A stretch of 64,000 bases of DNA. Source: Ceratorhiza oryzae-sativae. Lineage: Eukaryota; Basidiomycota; Agaricomycetes; Cantharellales; Ceratobasidiaceae. The position numbers and the translations under genes were made by a program. A model generated the notes under the pieces. The model had not been told where the DNA came from. It saw only the letters and a list, made by a program, of their open reading frames with translations, and did no database searches. This document shows positions 11,334-22,700 of this stretch, piece by piece (position 1 is the stretch's first letter; each line of letters begins with the position of its first letter). The stretch spans positions 1-64,000 of the forward strand of contig JARWMV010000052.1 of assembly GCA_030998015.1 (NCBI GenBank), read 5' to 3'.

Positions 11334-11588
11334 CCTTTCTCATTCAACTGGTGGGCCAGGCTGCAATCAGTGCTCTGCTCATCGGCCAAGGGGAACTCTG
11401 CGAACCATGACTTCTTTCTCAGAATCGCTCAAGTTGCGGAACAGGACATCATGATGTTGCGCCTGATTGTTTCCATCTGAAGGTTGCGACTTGGAAAGCA
11501 TGCGAGGCGTCGTGGACGATGGTGGTTGATTCAACGTGGCTACCCAGCCAATCTGGATCCGGTAGGATACAGCCACACAGGGCTCCAT

Positions 11589-12599
11589 ACGTAAATGCCA
11601 CGGTTGCGCAGTCCGACCTGAGTGAGGAATAATTTCCGCTTGATCAGCGAATCAATATGCAACATTAGGTGTTGATATCTATACGACGCATATATGTACA
11701 TCTCACGCTGTATGCGCGTAGCGCAGTGTGCTTAAGACAAGTAAAAGGGTATAATATATTCAAGTGTGTGCAACTACCTACGGAGCGAAATAGCGCACCT
11801 TGTATACACAAAAAGAGGCGCTCTAGTACATCGTAGAACGTTACAGTAAGTAAGAGGTTTGAACCAGACGAGTCATGTGATTGCCGGTTCATTCTGATAT
11901 ATTCGATGTATATTTATATATTTGTACATTTGTGTTCTACACTATCCGGCCAGGTCCCGTGGCTATCCATATCTGTCCCACCCTGTCTCGTCCCATCCTG
12001 CCTGGACAGCGCCAGGAAAAAATCGAGTGAACTGTGGTGATATGGTCTCATCGCCCGGGGAGCGCCTGTATCACTCGCTTACATCATCGAATTCAATCAT
12101 GGCCCCACTCTGGCTGTTCATCGGACCATCTCCAGTTGCTCTTATCCGAGGCTCCTATCATCACACACCTCACCATCATCTCGCCCTTGACATTCTCAGT
12201 GCCACTTCCTTCAGTGTTTGTGGCGACTTGGTGGTTTTGCGCATTGCCCTCTATGGCGCATGGTGTTGGTATTGTTTCGGTATGCAGCTAACAAATGTCT
12301 TTGTGCGACCCAGCAGCCGCCATTTCGTGTGTCCATCATCGCTGGTGTAACTAGTGTCGGGTGAGGAAAGACGAGCTAATCGTGAGTTCTTTGCTTTCCA
12401 AATGCTTGATCCCGCTCAATTAATCCTCATATGCCAGCTATTCTTGCCCTGCAACTCTCCCCCTCCGTGTTTATCCAATACAATCCGCTCGAGTGGCGCA
12501 CCTCGTCACCCCTGCTATTTTTGGCCAGCGCCATGCCACTGCCGAACTGTGGACCGAGGAGTGGCGTATACGTGGCTACCTCGTCATGAGCTTCGTTGA
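11589..12599. other. No recognisable gene
   Basis: Spacer between the lectin gene and the first array unit. From about 12600 onward the sequence resembles the region 1 kb upstream of copy C (for example GATTAAAA...TTTTGTAGCCA at about 12650 and 31160), so the duplicated unit starts near here. Nothing else is recognised. Confidence 0.5.
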
Positions 12600-13311
12600 T
12601 GTCAACCGGTTGTCCGACGAGGTGAGGATGGATGAGTTCGGCCTGGAGGTCATTTATTAAAATCCAAGGTTTTGTAGCCACCTAGGCGCGGAGGATGTTT
12701 ATTTTGACCCTCTTTTCGCTTGACTCACTCGTGTTTCTCTGGTGGATACCAACCGGTTCGCTCTGCGGTTGATAGATCAGCCAGAGCCATCAATCTCGTA
12801 TCCTCTTAGGTGCGCCATTGATATCGATGGGAAATCATATCTTTCCTGGATGATTGTGGGTGCTCGGTAATGAGGGATTGTATACAAGCTGAGGCATGAC
12901 ACAGATCACGGTGCGCATGCTATGTTTTACGTCTTGGTGAGGCTAACTGCAATGAGACTTCTCGGGAGGACATCTCTTAAGTTGCGAAATAAGGCTAGCA
13001 CTACTCATTCACTCTCCTCTCGCCCGCTTCTCCTCTCTTTTCTACCGCTTGCTCTTGGTTGACAGACAAGCACGTTTTAGAATATTGCTTATTCCCTCCC
13101 GACACCCATGTTCACTCTCCGTCGTCACTCCTGACTGTAATTCCGTCATTTGCCCAATTCATACTAATTCTCCTTGCACTTCGCTGTTGTCGACTCGGCC
13201 CATGAGTTGTTCCAAACCTTTGGGCCACCAAGTCATGTGGTTTTGATTAAACATTTGCGGGGTAAGTGCTTCTGCCGCCGGGTCCATCGCCAGCAGCATT
13301 TTTGGCTCAAG

Positions 13312-13369
13312 GTGAGATCTTCGTGCAGCTAAACAAACGATTCTTGCTGACGCTGCAATTGTCCTAGTT
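13312..13369 (+). other. Possible 5' leader intron of array copy A
   Basis: A donor-like GGTGAG after TTTTTGGCTCAA, a GCTGACGCTGCAA branch-like sequence and an AG acceptor are conserved at the same place in copies B (about 17272-17327) and C (about 31792-31848). The acceptor reads CCTAG in A, TCAAG in B and TGTAG in C. This suggests an untranslated exon upstream of the ATG. It may instead belong to an unrecognised upstream gene. Confidence 0.35.
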
Positions 13370-13543
13370 GGCAGTTGAGCATAATAAAACATACAAAAGC
13401 CGAGGCGCATTAACATGACACACGCAATTCCACTGGACGCACCAGAAAGGCTGGGTGTCGGTCTGGACTGGGAGGTTCGACTCCTATTCCCGAGTCCCGT
13501 TCGCCTGGTGCGGGCCTGCGACATCCCCGGCAGAGGAACCCAT

Positions 13544-13550
13544 TATAAAG
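13544..13550 (+). promoter_or_regulatory. TATA box, array copy A
   Basis: TATAAAG, 70 bases upstream of the start codon, sits in a block of about 150 bases that is nearly identical in all three array copies (…CCGAGG…TTCGGCCTCCCTTCGATTTTACC…). Confidence 0.5.
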
Positions 13551-13619
13551 TCCGAGGCCCGCGTTCATGGTTCGGCCTCCCTTCGATTTTACCCCCTCAT
13601 CTCCCATCGTTGGATAGAT

Positions 13620-15201
13620 ATGCGTTATTTCGCAACTTTACTCGCTGTGCACGATACCCTGAGCGCACTCCGGCTGCTGCTTGGGTTCGTTGCACCAAAT
13701 GATATTTTATTTCCGAGCTGGAAGGCGATGTGAGTTCCCTTTATCACTTAGTTTGCGCAGTGGAGAAAGCTATGTCTTATCACAGCACGAGAGTTCCGTC
13801 TCTCGCGACTGTCGATACCGTCAGGGTATCGACATCCCTCAGCTCCGTTCTCCCCCCGTTCTCCCCCACTTTTCCTTCTCCCTCGACACCCAAGCTCGTT
13901 TTTGCACAACTGTCGAGGAGTGCCCAACAGGCTGAAAAGTGGGCCATAGATAAACGGGATATTCTGGTTCATGACTTGTGCCGGACAAGGCCGCGTGAGT
14001 ATCCTGTCAAATGGTTTTCCATATTTTTTGGCTAATTACCTTTTCCAGCGTTGATCCACTCTCCAAGGGCGGCAGAAATATACCACCGACTTTTCTTGCT
14101 TCGGCTTCGGCTTTGCGCCGAAGCCTCCCTCATCCACTCGTTACCCCCTCCGGCCTGGCAATTTCCACTTCGTCGACCCCCGAGAGCTGTTCCAGTGCTC
14201 CCCCCTCCTGGAACCCGAGTCCTCCGTCTTCCCACCAAGACGGTGCGCACGAACCTCGATGGACCCCTTCCTCCCCAACCGGCTCATGCTCGCCCCCGCA
14301 CACCACCTCCCCTGCCCCAACGTGAAGAGCCCAACCCTTCGCGCCTCGCCTTGGTCTATTCCAAGGCGAGAGACCTATACCTGACGACGCGCCTGTGTGC
14401 TCGGATCCCCGTGCACGCGTGGCTACTCAGGTGCAGGAACGGGATAGCCACGCTGCAGCTGTCAGCGTGGTTGGTGTTTATAGTTTTGTCCGCCGGGCTA
14501 GTCGATACGCTCGTGGATATCGAGCGAGAGGAGACAGCATATTTGAGGAACCCGAGGCTCCGGGTCGAACAGCCGCCGCCATCGTTCATGCCGAACTGGA
14601 CCGACGAGTTGTCCCTGGCCCCGTCCCGGTCCCTCTCTCTGTCTCTACCCCCTTCCTCGCCCACACCCACACCCGCGCTGTCCCACCCCACTCCCGATCC
14701 AACACAGATGCAGCAGAAATTCAGATATATCAAACTGTCATATCTGCTGCAGATCCGTGTTTACCGAAACCGCTATTCGTCCGCCTTTTTCAGGGACGAG
14801 GGCGATTTCGAGATGCCAATCGTGCCGGTCGGTCAACGAGCGCGCACAGAGATCGACGCATGGGTTTATCTCCAACGGGTCGTTCGCACCTTCAAGCTTG
14901 CGTTCCGGGAAGAGGGAGATGTGATATTTCGGCTAAGGCTCCTTCGCAGGACAATGACTTGGGATCAAATGGGACATTCCCTCGACGCGAGGCGATTCGA
15001 GGTTGAATATGGCAGTAAGTCGTTCTCTTGCTTTTGATCGAGTGAATGTGCTAACGCTTATTAGACGATATATTCCTGAGCTTGGAGGACTATGGGGAGA
15101 CGTTGGCCCACATCGAGCCCGCCTCTGAGAGGAACGAGGTGTTGTTTCTTTTCTTTGTTAGTTTGTTCATACGAGGGGCGTTATTGAGCGGTGCCGGATA
15201 G
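13620..15201 (+). CDS. Array copy A: unrecognised membrane protein, 473 aa
   Basis: Four exons give an uninterrupted frame: 13620-13729, 13786-13994, 14049-15014 and 15065-15201, joined by 49-56-bp GT...AG introns; lengths sum to 474 codons. The product has a hydrophobic N terminus, a basic region after LIHSPRA, a long Pro/Arg-rich stretch, a membrane-like segment (about LQLSAWLVFIVLSAGLVD), an acidic ETAYLRNPRL segment and a Pro/Ser spacer. A conserved domain with YIKLSYLLQIRVYRNRYS and FREEGDVIFRLRLLRR follows, then a second hydrophobic tail ending SGAG. I do not recognise the family. The start is the first ATG downstream of the TATA box and is conserved in all three copies. Exon boundaries and most residues match copy C (471 aa). 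An integral membrane or secretory-pathway protein is likely; its role is unknown. Confidence 0.75.
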
Positions 15202-15222
15202 TTTGACCCAGGGCAAACTGTT

Positions 15223-15340
15223 GATCTGCCGGCAGATCATCCTCGTATAGTTCTACGACCGTTATTATTATTCATCATTTTTATCTTCATATCGATGTAC
15301 CCTAGATTACTCAAAGCATTTTCCCTCCCCTCGGGGAGGG
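15223..15340 (+). repeat. Paired 3' hairpins, copy A
   Basis: Hairpin 1 is the perfect palindrome GATCTGCCGGCAGATC (15223-15238), 21 bases after the stop codon. Hairpin 2 is CCCTCCCC-TC-GGGGAGGG (15323-15340). Both recur at the same positions after copies B and C. Confidence 0.8.
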
Positions 15341-16400
15341 CCCCATGACTCCAACGTTTGGTGTGACAAACATGCATTTATGCATTTAAATTCTATTCCT
15401 CCCCACAATGACCAACCGGGGATTATCTGAACAGCCAAGCATTTTCATGTTAAAACTCTATGCGGCGACAAGTGTCCATCCCAGGTGGTAAAGACCACGT
15501 TAAGTACCCACCAAGGATCATAGCCACGGCTAGCCTTGGTCAGCATTGATAAATTTTGAATGGAGACAAGCAGTCCAAAGGATCCAGGCAACACGAAAGA
15601 CACATCAGGGACAAAACGAGGTTGGCAACGCACAAATGAGAACGGACACACAGGGTAACATGTACATGGAGGGGTTAGGTGAGGAGCGGGGGGTGCATAT
15701 GTCTTCCAAGGAATCCTCGACTGTACAGAGCGCTTTCATTACCTTGATTTTTTCTTTTTCTTTTTCACTCGCACAATAGTAGAGGATCCACTGAGTAACC
15801 AGAAACCCGTTTTCGCGTTGAGTAAATGCACCCTCAGAACGCCTTTGTGATTTGTAACATGGAGCGGTCCCAGCATATGTCGGCTGGCGCATGAAACTTT
15901 GGCTGTTTAACACTATCCCCGGTTATAGCCCTTTGTGTTCTGTATATTTTACTGCTCGCCAATTCAGAGCAGTCACTGTGATTGAATCGACCAGACAAAC
16001 GGAGGTGACGACATGCGTTTGAAAATGGTCACGGGACCGACTGGCGGCTCTCATGGATCATATCTCGCCGGCTATGACCGTTCCGTGATGTTTGCAAGGC
16101 GGCAATTCTATGCCCATATTCACTTCTCTGGATCGACAGATATTCTGCTAATAGTCCATTCATCTCACACAAAACCCGCTGGATCATGCTAATAGATATG
16201 GACCATACCCAATAGCTTCAATCATAACTCGGGTGAGAGACTCTCCCCCGCTTTAGTTACTTGCAAATCCATACCCTGCTGCAGTCATTTGACGTTCTAG
16301 ATTACAACGGATCATCGCATGGTCGGTGGTCCCCTGTACTCGGCTTACCTGTCTCTATCCATGACTTGACGCGATCACCACGGCCAACATCGTAAGCTTG
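15341..16400. other. Intergenic DNA between array copies A and B
   Basis: No gene is supported. From about 16500 onward, weak similarity to the upstream region of copies A and C appears (for example CACCATAGATATCGATGG near 16795 against GCCATTGATATCGATGG near 12812). The duplicated unit is therefore roughly 4 kb if the A-B spacing is representative. Confidence 0.5.
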
Positions 16401-17515
16401 TTTGCAGTCGTATTTCTAATTTTAGCTTGCTCATTTCTCCATTTGTATTATAGAACAACGATCTCACCCGACGCCACATCCATGCACATCAAGTTCTACC
16501 ATGGCGATTCAATTCCTCGTCTTCCTGCTTCCGCTCTTGCCATGCATTCGCAGAGTATCGGACCAGGTGGCCGCACATGCTCTCCAATTATCCACTTGGG
16601 TCCTCCCTGACGACATTCGATAGTACAGAGAGGTGAGTACTGCAATTTTTGGTCTGGACGTCATCTGCTGAGAACCGAGGTCTCGTTGCCAGCCACTCAT
16701 TCTCATCCAGCAGATGCCCACCACTTCGTTTTGTGGCATTGGTCGATTGTTCGATTGGTTTGCTGGATCCCATAAGATAGTACGTTCCTCGCTACACCAT
16801 AGATATCGATGGATGACCACACATTATCCTAGTTGCGGTCGTTGAATGGCTTGATACTCTAAAAGAACCCTCAGGGGGTGGATACTACACGGGACTTGAT
16901 ACCAATTGCCATGAGTACGTTCCGTTATCATACATGATAAGCCATCATTTCCTACAACCGGACTGCTAAACCATGTTCACTCCTCTTTTCATTCTTTCCA
17001 TTGTGTCCAATTTTCCAACTGTGGCCCGCGTGCCTTCCGGGTTTTGAAATCCTGTGCCTTTCCATCTACCCTTTGCGCATTGACTCATGATTGTAAATCC
17101 CACATTCGTCCAATCCATTCCTATTATTCTCGCACTCCGATCGTGTCTCCACGTCTCCCAAGAGTTGTCCGCGCCTCTGGGTCGTCCGAGGCATGTGATT
17201 TCCATTAAGCTTTTGTGGGGTAAATCAGCGCTTCGACCAGCAGGTCGATCATCAATAGCGTTTTTGACTCAAGGTGAGCCCTTCGTTTGGTTCGATGTGG
17301 GAGTGCTGCTGACGCTGCAACTACTCAAGACGGGGCCACAAAAGGATTCTGGTATAGACAATAAATGAACGCTGAAGGGCACCTATATGCTATCTGCGAT
17401 TCCGTTGAACGCGACATGAAGACTAGGCTTCGGTCTGGACTGGGAGATTCGACTCCTATTCCCGTATCCCACTCGCCTGGTGCGGGCCTGCAACATCCCC
17501 GTCGGAGGAACCCAT

Positions 17516-17522
17516 TATAAAA
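17516..17522 (+). promoter_or_regulatory. TATA box, array copy B
   Basis: TATAAAA, 70 bases before the start codon, in the same conserved block as in copy A. Confidence 0.5.
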
Positions 17523-17591
17523 TCCGAGGCTCGCGTTCATGGTTCGGCCTCCCTTCGATTTTACCCCCCCATATCCCATCGTTGGTTAAAC

Positions 17592-19144
17592 ATGCGTTTA
17601 TTCACAATTATACTCACAGTGCACGATACCCTGAGCGCGCTCCGGCTGCTGCTCGGGTTCGTCGCACCCACAAACATCACAACTACGAGCTGGCAGGCGA
17701 TGTGAGTTTCTTTAAACAATGCATTCGTGCTGGGAGAAAGCTGACAGAGTTATTGCAGCACGAGAGTTCCATCTCTCGCGACTGTCGAACCCGTTAGGGT
17801 ATCGACATCCCTCCGCTCCCTGATCCCCCCGTTCGCCCCCACTCTTCCCTCACCCTCGACTCCCAAGCTCATGATTACCCGACTGTCGAGGAGCGCTCAA
17901 CAGGCTGGAAAGTGGGCTGGAGATAAACGGGATAGTCTGGCGCATGACTTGTGCCAGACGAGACCGCGTGAGTGCCCTCAAGTTGTTCTTCATGCGTTTT
18001 AGCTAATGACACACTTTGTCCAGCCTTGATCCATTCCCCAAGGGCGGTAAAATTATACCACCGCCTATTCTTGCTCCGGCTTCGGCTTTGCGCCGAGGCC
18101 TCCTTGATCGACTCACTACCCCGTCCGGCTTGGCAGCTTCCCTTGCGGCGACCCCCTCCAGCTGTTCCGATGCTCCCCCCTCCTGGCACCCCAATCCTCC
18201 GGCTTCCCACCAAGACGGAGCGCTCGAACGTCGACGGCCCCATGGCTCCTCGACCTGCTCATTCCATTCCCCTCCGACCTCCACTCCCACACGAAGAGCC
18301 CCAATCTTCGCGCTTCGCCTTGATTTATTTCAGGGCGAGAGACCTACACCTGACGACGCGCCTGCGTGCTCGGATCCCCTTGCACGCATGGCTACTCAGG
18401 TGTAGGAACGGGATAACCACGCTGCAGTTGTCAGCGTGGTTGGTATTCGTGGTCTTGTCGGTTGGGATGATCGATGCCCTCGTTGCTATCGAGCGAGAGG
18501 AGACAGCCTACCTGAGGCACCCGAGGCTCCGGATTGAGCATATGCCGCCACCCTTCCCCAAGTGGAGCTGGACCGACTGGCTGCCCCCATCCCCATCCGC
18601 GCCCCCGTCCCTACTCCCGCCACTGCCCTCGTCGTCCTGCCCCATCCCAGACCCGACCACGCAGCAAGAACCTGTTCGGTATGTCAAACTGTCATACCTC
18701 CTGCAGGTTAGAGTCTACCGAAACCGTTACTCCCCAGCGTTCTACAAGGACGAGGGTGAGTTCGAGATGAAGAGCGTCCCAATCGATCGACGGGAGCACG
18801 CAGAGTTCTGCGCGTTGGCCTATCTCCAATGGGTCGTCCGCCAGTTCAAGCTCGCATTTCGGGAAGAGGGGGACGTTATTTTTAGGCTGCAGGGTGTCGG
18901 TATGGGACCAAGTCGGTCATTCTCTCGACACCAGGAGGACAAACCGGGATTATCAAAGTGAGTTTCTCTCTTACTTTCAATTGGGTGACTCTGCTAATGC
19001 TCATTAGACGACATCTTCCCGAGCTTGGAGAACTACGCGGAGACGCTCGCCGACGCCCAGCCCACTGCCGAGCGGAATGAGCAGTTGTATCTGTTCATTA
19101 TTAGTTTGTTTTTAAGGGAGGCTTTAGTGGTTGGTGCCGGGTAG
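17592..19144 (+). pseudogene. Array copy B: same family, frameshifted near the 3' end
   Basis: Exons correspond one to one with copy A: 17592-17701, 17759-17967, 18024-18957 and 19008-19144. The first 300 or so codons are open and similar, with the same hydrophobic start, LIHSPRA, LQLSAWLVF segment and YVKLSYLLQVRVYRNRYS. At about 18890-18905 the sequence that reads LLRRTMTWDQ in A and C is replaced by a shorter one. After it the conserved residues (WDQVGHSLD-like) continue in another frame. The exon total is 1390 bases, not a multiple of three. A splice change could rescue it, but as read the last exon is out of frame, so the protein would lose its C-terminal hydrophobic segment. Probably a pseudogene or an altered-tail variant. 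Confidence 0.65.
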
Positions 19145-19174
19145 TTTGACGCCGAGTCGACCGACAACGCACCT

Positions 19175-19293
19175 GATCTGCTGGCAGATCAGCATTGTAT
19201 GTTTCTGTACTTTTTGATCTTAAACATCATTCGCTTATTCATACCCATGTACCCAATATTGACCAATGCATTTTCCCTCCCCTCAGGGGAGGG
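19175..19293 (+). repeat. Paired 3' hairpins, copy B
   Basis: GATCTGC-TG-GCAGATC (19175-19190) and CCCTCCCC-TCA-GGGGAGGG (19275-19293). The stems match copy A; the loops differ. Confidence 0.8.
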
Positions 19294-19400
19294 CCCCCTG
19301 ACCGCAAATTTGTTATGAAAAATATGCATATATGCATACACCTCCTCCCTTGCGAAACCCAACCGAGGGTGCTCCAACCAGCTCAGCATGATCATGTCAA

Positions 19401-19680
19401 TCTTACGCAGGGAGGTTTCCGGGCAAGCTAGTAATAATTGTACTTAGCTCAACTACGAGAGTAGAGAACTATGTATTGACTGTACCTAGTAATAATTGTA
19501 CTACAGGCACGAGTAAGCGACAGGAGTAAGAGAAATGAAACAAAAACTATACCTTAGCTCAACTACGAGAGTAGAGAACTAAGGAGAAAGAAAATTTTCT
19601 GTGGAGCATATAAAAGGGGAAAAGCGCAAACAGATACAAATATTCCGCATATACACACGAACTACGATTGTATTCCAACA
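19401..19680 (-). repeat. Copia 3' LTR
   Basis: 280 bp. On the minus strand it starts TGTTGGAATACAATCG and ends CCCTGCGTAAGA. It differs from the 5' LTR at one site (T against G, about 19450). It contains a TATAAAAGG box and repeated GTAGTTGAGCTAAG motifs. Confidence 0.92.
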
Positions 19681-19725
19681 CGCCCACTCAATCTAGTGAG
19701 TGTAGAAAGAAGAAAAATAGAAAAT

Positions 19726-22700
19726 TTAAGCAATTCCCATCGCAGAAACAAAACGTGTGAACTTAATGCGTCCAAGTGGCTTGGTAAGCACATCGGCGAC
19801 CTGGTTATCTGTAGGGATGTACTGGAGGTCGACTTCTTTGAGTGCGATCACCTCATGAATGAAGTGGTACTTGACGCGAATGTGTTTTGTGGTCTGGTGA
19901 TTGATCGGGTTCTTGGCAAGTGCTATAGCAGATTGATTATCCGAGAGCAAAGGTGTCGGACCCTCGGGCATGAGATCATGTTCAGATAAGAATTGACGGA
20001 TCCAGATAAGCTCTCTAGCGGCGCTCGCATCCGCGACATATTCAGCTTCGGTACTAGAAAGAGAAATCGTCGACTGCTTTCGAGAGGAATAAGCGATCAG
20101 ACCACCAGCGATAAAAAATGCCCATCCAGTAGTGGAGCGACTAGTGAACTTATCGCCAGCATAATCGGCGTCGACGTAGCCTTGTAAGTCTAGATTGTCT
20201 GAGCGACGATATACAATACCTAGATCAATAGAGCCTTTGAGATAGCGCAGTACGCGCTTCGCTGCATTCCAGTGTTCGTCGCCAGGACTGGCTGCGTGTT
20301 GCGCCAGGCGTCCAGTAGCATAGGAGATGTCGGCGCGAGTAGAAATCATCGCATACATGAGCGAACCGATGAGCTGCTGATAGAGAGATCGATCGATAGT
20401 AGGATGATCGAGCTTAGGAAGATCTGGCGACTTGGACATGGGGGTATCGCATGGTTTGCAGTCGGACATGCCAAATCGAGTAAGTATATCGTTAATATAA
20501 CGACGTTGCGATATCTTGAGTGTACCCGCACTACGATTGCGCTCAATTTCGATGCCCACAAACATCTTCGCCTCGCCTAGATCGACGATCTCGAGTTCCT
20601 TAGCCAAATCGGTTTTCACCTGCTCAAGAAATGAGAGAGAGGTGCCAGCTAGTAGCATATCGTCGACATGAGCTAGAATAATGGCGAATTCATCGCCGTC
20701 GCGCTTGTAGAACACAGCATGGTCGGTATCGCATCGCTTAAAGCCCATTTGCTTGAGAATCTCCATAAGCTTCAAGTAAAATGCTCGAGCTGCCTGTTTC
20801 AGGCCGTATAACGCCTTCCTGAGCTTCCAGACCCGCCCATTGCCTTCGACAAAGCCGTCAGGCTGCTCCATATAAATTTCTTCGTCCAGATCGCCATGTA
20901 GAAAGGCGGTTTTAACGTCGATTTGAAGTAGCTCTAAGTCCATAGCTGCGACGATACTAGCAAGTGTTCTGAACGAATCGGAGGCGGCGACAGGTGAGGA
21001 AATTTCGTTATAATCGACTCCAGGGCGCTGAGAAAAACCTTTGGCAACTAATCGGGCTTTGTAGCGAAGTACTTCGCCATTGGGACCTCGCTTGTAATCG
21101 AATACCCAGCGACATTTGACAACGTTCTTGTCGACCGGACGATCGACAAGTGTCCAGACCTTATGCTGCTCGATCGATTTCATCTCCAAGAGCATTGCAG
21201 CAAGCCAAAGATTGGCGTCTGGGCGATTCATTGCTTCGTCGAACGATTGGGGTGGCGCCTCTAGCATTGTGCTGAGTGCTTCTTCGACTCCCTCCAAGGT
21301 AGCTAATGCGCCCACTGACGCTCCGTACCGTTCTGGAGGTCTCCTCACTCGTCCGGATCGACGAAGTGGCTGGGGATCAGGCTCTAGCTCTAGGATTTCC
21401 TCGATTTCCAGCTCAAAGTCTGGGTGCGGTTCTGGCTCGGCATCTGGTTCCTTCGGCGCTTCGCGTGACTGCTCAATTTCTGGCTCTTTGGACGACGGCT
21501 TGGTGTCTGGAATTTCATCCCTATGGACTACGACCTTATGCAGCGTCTTGGGCTCTTCGACTTCGTCAACTGACTGTGTATCATTATCCTCGAGTACCAC
21601 CCGCTGGCGATTTCCTGCACCTTCGTCAAAGACAACATCACGTGAGGTGAGGATGCGGCGAGTTGGCTGATGGACCAGGACGTGCGCCTTGCGGTTAGGG
21701 GCAAATCCGAGGTATATGCACTCAAGTGAGCGCGCCTGAAGCTTTGTTCGCATATTATCGGGCACTTGAGCCCACGCCTTGCACCCGAAGGTACGTAAAC
21801 CAGACACATTGGGGATCTTGCCGCTAAAGACTTCATTGGGAGTTCGACCATTCAGTCGTTTCTTGGGCGTAACATTCCACAGATAAGCTGCGTGCAAGGT
21901 TGCGTAACCCCAGTATACGTCAGGTAAGCCTGCATCGAATCGCATTGCTCGTTGATGATTGTTCAAGGTTCGGATCGCTCGCTTGGCCACGCCATTACTT
22001 GACGAGGAATCGGCTTCGGTTTTCTGGTGCTCGATCCCCTCTGAACGCAAGAACGCCTCAAATGCGTTCGACGAGTACTCTCCACCGCCGTCTGTCTGTA
22101 AGTGTTTGATTCGGCAACCAGTGAGGTTCTCAATCGACGCTTTCAGCTCCTTAAATCGGGCTGGATAATCACTCTTGTTCCGAAGTAAGTGGACAAACAT
22201 CTTGCAAGACTTGTCGTCAATTGTTACCGCAAAGTAGCGGATGCCTCCCATCGCCTGAATTGCAGTTGGACCATGTAGGTCGCTATGTAGGAGCTCTAGG
22301 ACATCGGAAGTGGTCGAACTTGACAATGTAAATGGCGCTCGGGTTTGCTTGCCTTCCAGGCACGGCCGGCACTTCTCACTCGGAGGTGAGCAACTTCCAA
22401 TAATGTCCATTCCTTTGACAGCACCCTTCCTGACCATATCTAGGATGTAATCATAGCTCAGATGGCCGAATCGGCGATGCCAGGTGGGCAGATCGGCTCG
22501 TGCAACGGCGCTCGCAGTGTATGCAACAAATTCTTGAGCTTGTAAGTCGTCTCTGTCGTTATAACTGTCAGGTGTGACAATGGCGGTGTGGGCCGACGGT
22601 TCGGTGTGGGTAACGCGAGCTTGAACCTTGTAAAGCTGACCAACTTGCTTCGCCCAGCCAATCTCCTCTCCTCGACCTTCCTCACTAATTAGGATGGCGC

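Noticed and set aside
13465..13490. Pol III B-box-like sequence GGTTCGACTCC upstream of array copies A and C
   Set aside because: It matches a B box, but no A box at the right distance and no tRNA cloverleaf can be folded around it; copy B has GATTCGACTCC. Probably chance within a conserved block.
13455..13619. Open frame upstream of and in register with the ATG of array copies A and C
   Set aside because: It has no ATG start, another frame is equally open, and it spans the TATA box. Treated as conserved promoter/leader DNA.
21116..21670. Long plus-strand Ser-rich frame opposite the Copia Pol
   Set aside because: Shadow of the Asp/Glu-rich linker of the minus-strand polyprotein.
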